From assembly GCA_003978675.1 (NCBI GenBank), contig QNYP01000004.1, forward strand, positions 1-7,256: a stretch of 7,256 nucleotides of DNA, read 5' to 3'. The stretch is from Hydrogenothermus sp. (GTDB taxonomy: Bacteria > Aquificota > Aquificia > Aquificales > Hydrogenothermaceae). The translations under genes were made by a program, and so were the position numbers. Each line of letters begins with the position of its first letter. Position 1 is the stretch's first letter. Under the pieces are notes generated by a model, which saw only the letters and a list, made by a program, of their open reading frames with translations, was not told where the DNA came from and ran no database searches. This document shows positions 5,608-7,256 of this stretch, in pieces.

Positions 5608-7138
5608 TTTCTTTACCTCTTTTACTCCATGCATATTTAACAAATATAATAGAAACAATAATTAATCCAATTATAAACCCTCTAGCTATCCATACATTTA
5701 TATTATTTTCAGCTAGTTTTGCTGGAAGTTGTTGGATAGACCAAGATACTAAAATTATTAAAAGTAATGCAGGAGCTATATATTTCATTATGTAGTAGAA
5801 CACAAATGGAATCTTTATATCATTATCTCTGGTAAGTTCTTCCCATGCCTTTTTAGAGTTAAAAAACCAGAAAAACACTAGTGCTTCAAATAATGCAAAT
5901 ATTACAAGTCCTAAGGTCCCAATCCAAAAATCCATTTCGTCTAGAGCTTTTTTGACAAATATAGGAATGTGTGCAGTTATAAATAGAAATGTTCCAAGAG
6001 TTAAAACTGCTTTTTTTCTAGAAAAATTAAATTCGTCTTCTAGAAATGCTATAGTAGGTTGTGCCAATGCTATTGAGGAAGTAATTCCTGCAAAGAATAG
6101 TAATAAAAACCATAAAAATCCAAAAAATTCTCCATAAGGAATATTCGCAAAGATTGCAGGTAAAGCCATAAAACCAAGGTTAAATGCTCCATTTTCAGCT
6201 ATATGCTGTGTTCCTGCAACGCCAAAAAATATTACAGAAGCAACTATTCCTATAGAAGCTCCAAGAATAACCTCTGCAAATTCATTTACAGAAGCTCCAG
6301 CAACCCCATTTAACGCAATGTCATCTTTAGGTTTTAAATACGAGGCATATGTTAAAATAGCCCCAAATCCAACACTAAGAGTAAAAAATACCTGCCCTGC
6401 TGCTGCTAGCCATACATTTGGATTTGTTAATGCTGAAAAATCAGGATTCCATAAAAAACCAAGTCCATCTAAAACATTTCTACCATCCGGAGAACTTAAA
6501 GTAAAAACTCTAATCATTAAAATAATAGCCATTATAAATATTAATGGCATTGCAATGCGAGCAACTTTTTCTATACCTGCGCTAATTCCTCTAAAAAGTA
6601 TGTAAAGGTTAAGTAAAAGAGTTATAACAAAAAATAAATATGTATACCAAGGTACCGAGTAAAAAAGGGAACTATTGTTATTTGCTCCGATTACACTAAC
6701 AAGAAAGTTTTCAAAAGGTTTTAAATAATCCTGAACATTTCCATCTAGAGGAGTATGTGGAAGTTTACCAATTAGACTAAAAAAGCTATAAAGAAGAGTC
6801 CAGCTTTCAATATATGTATAGTAAATAACCACAACTAAAGGAATTATAACTCCTAAAATTCCTATATATTTAGCAACTTTTGATTTCCACAAGCTATCAA
6901 AAACTGCAGGGGCAGTTCCATGTCCTATTTTTGAGCCATATCTCCCTAAAGCCCATTCTATCCAAAGAAGTGGTATTCCGAGAATCAAAAGACTAATCAT
7001 ATAAGGTATCATAAAAGCTCCGCCACCGTTATCCGCAGCTTGAACTGGAAATCTTAAAAAATTCCCAAGACCTATAGCATTTCCTGCAACAGCTAAAATA
7101 AGACCTAATCTAGTTCCCCAATGCTCTCTTTTAATCAT
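5588..7138 (-). CDS. LeuT-family sodium:amino-acid symporter (NSS)
   Basis: Inner-membrane Na+-coupled amino-acid transporter of 516 residues with the 12-TM LeuT fold; it appears to be an ortholog of Aquifex LeuT. With a constant offset of minus one from LeuT, the functional residues are present. Na1 site: A21, N26, T253, N285. Na2 site: G19, I22 (LeuT V23), A350, T353, S354. Substrate pocket: V103, Y107, F252, S255, F258, S354, with L358 where LeuT has I359. Extracellular gate: R29 and D403. E289 corresponds to LeuT E290, the mark of chloride-independent members. The TM1 motif GNAIGLGNFLRFP (19-31) is unmistakable. LeuT K288, whose replacement by Ala is reported to speed transport, is F287 here. 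The likely substrate is a small hydrophobic amino acid. The gene heads the minus-strand cluster and overlaps the small MetS-like gene by 20 bp. No clear ribosome site precedes the ATG, and its upstream region runs into the terminal inverted repeat. Confidence 0.96.
   Translation of the reverse strand: MIKREHWGTRLGLILAVAGNAIGLGNFLRFPVQAADNGGGAFMIPYMISLLILGIPLLWIEWALGRYGSKIGHGTAPAVFDSLWKSKVAKYIGILGVIIPLVVVIYYTYIESWTLLYSFFSLIGKLPHTPLDGNVQDYLKPFENFLVSVIGANNNSSLFYSVPWYTYLFFVITLLLNLYILFRGISAGIEKVARIAMPLIFIMAIILMIRVFTLSSPDGRNVLDGLGFLWNPDFSALTNPNVWLAAAGQVFFTLSVGFGAILTYASYLKPKDDIALNGVAGASVNEFAEVILGASIGIVASVIFFGVAGTQHIAENGAFNLGFMALPAIFANIPYGEFFGFLWFLLLFFAGITSSIALAQPTIAFLEDEFNFSRKKAVLTLGTFLFITAHIPIFVKKALDEMDFWIGTLGLVIFALFEALVFFWFFNSKKAWEELTRDNDIKIPFVFYYIMKYIAPALLLIILVSWSIQQLPAKLAENNINVWIARGFIIGLIIVSIIFVKYAWSKRGKENVSAST
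5615..5620 (-). promoter_or_regulatory. Shine-Dalgarno site for the MetS-like small gene
   Basis: AGAGGT on the minus strand, 7 nt before the ATG at 5607, lies inside the last codons of the transporter gene. It is the main nucleotide-level support that the 41-residue frame is translated. Confidence 0.65.
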
Positions 7139-7149
7139 TTATAAACAAA
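7070..7149. repeat. Internal arm of the right inverted repeat (5' end of leuT-like gene)
   Basis: Bases 7070-7143 are the exact reverse complement of 7183-7256. After one mismatch (7144/7182) five more bases pair, to 7149/7177. The arm covers the first 23 codons of the transporter and 11 bases of its leader. It is joined to the full-length gene, so this is the authentic arm. Confidence 0.9.
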
Positions 7150-7176
7150 AAACTTGCATATACAAGATAGTAGGAG

Positions 7177-7256
7177 TTTGTATATAAATGATTAAAAGAG
7201 AGCATTGGGGAACTAGATTAGGTCTTATTTTAGCTGTTGCAGGAAATGCTATAGGT
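7177..7256. repeat. Right terminal inverted copy of leuT start (probable fold-back chimera)
   Basis: This segment repeats the first 23 codons of the transporter on the plus strand (ATG at 7188) and runs off the window. All 69 coding bases are identical, including synonymous positions, which argues against an old divergent paralog. The segment between the arms is 7150-7176. A fold-back junction near 7177-7187, primed by an 11-nt near-match with one internal mismatch, fits the sequence. TAGGAG at 7171-7176 lies 11 nt before the copied ATG and could mislead a gene caller. A truly duplicated, divergent second leuT cannot be ruled out. Confidence 0.88.

Noticed and set aside
6318..6605. Plus-strand open frames opposite the transporter gene (also 5952-6137)
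   Set aside because: Antisense shadows of a strongly conserved LeuT coding region, without start signals.
7139..7187. Promoter for the minus-strand cluster (TTGTAT and TTTATA elements)
   Set aside because: The spacing is poor and the -10-like element abuts the ATG; sequence further upstream is the inverted copy, so the true promoter cannot be judged.
7188..7256. Divergent second leuT gene starting on the plus strand
   Set aside because: It is base-identical to the minus-strand gene start, including silent positions, and runs off the window edge; a fold-back artefact is simpler. Not listed as a gene.

Overview
The window is about 7.3 kb of AT-rich bacterial DNA (roughly one third G+C by eye). 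It most likely comes from the Aquificota, perhaps Hydrogenothermaceae (Sulfurihydrogenibium/Persephonella-like). The best evidence is an amino-acid transporter that follows Aquifex aeolicus LeuT almost residue for residue, with a one-residue offset through all its ion and substrate sites. An Aquifex-like nucleoside diphosphate kinase and the low G+C agree. The assignment rests on recalled sequences and is inference.

Layout. On the plus strand (to 1418) lies an MtaD-type S-adenosylhomocysteine/methylthioadenosine deaminase whose true 5' end is missing. It converges on a long minus-strand cluster read from 7138 down to 1442: a LeuT-family Na+:amino-acid symporter; a 41-residue single-membrane-segment protein at 5482-5607 that overlaps the transporter and looks like an NSS small accessory (MetS-like) subunit; ndk; a DUF4149 membrane protein; a HAMP-only membrane protein; an acidic coiled-coil-like protein; a Roadblock/LC7 protein; a DUF4388 (PATAN) protein; and a Ras-like GTPase of the CvnD/MglA type. 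Gaps inside the cluster are at most 47 bp and several genes overlap or nearly touch, so one or two operons are likely. A hairpin at 1421-1441 sits between the convergent gene ends.

Function. The last five genes of the cluster form a signalling module. Its order (HAMP membrane protein, Roadblock, winged-helix-containing protein, GTPase) parallels the cvnABCD conservons of Streptomyces, but the histidine kinase is reduced to a bare HAMP protein and an extra coiled-coil protein is inserted. The first four genes are transport and housekeeping. The HAMP gene is preceded by an unusual leader in which the Shine-Dalgarno sequence lies in the loop of a perfect hairpin that competes with an alternative hairpin.

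Sequence integrity. Both ends of the window are inverted copies of nearby internal sequence: 1-129 is the exact reverse complement of 505-633, and 7183-7256 that of 7070-7143. Fold-back chimeras at the two ends of a contig, as produced by multiple-displacement amplification or an assembly error, are the simplest explanation. The first 14 codons of the apparent deaminase reading frame, and the second divergent leuT start at 7188, should therefore not be taken as biology without read-level checking.
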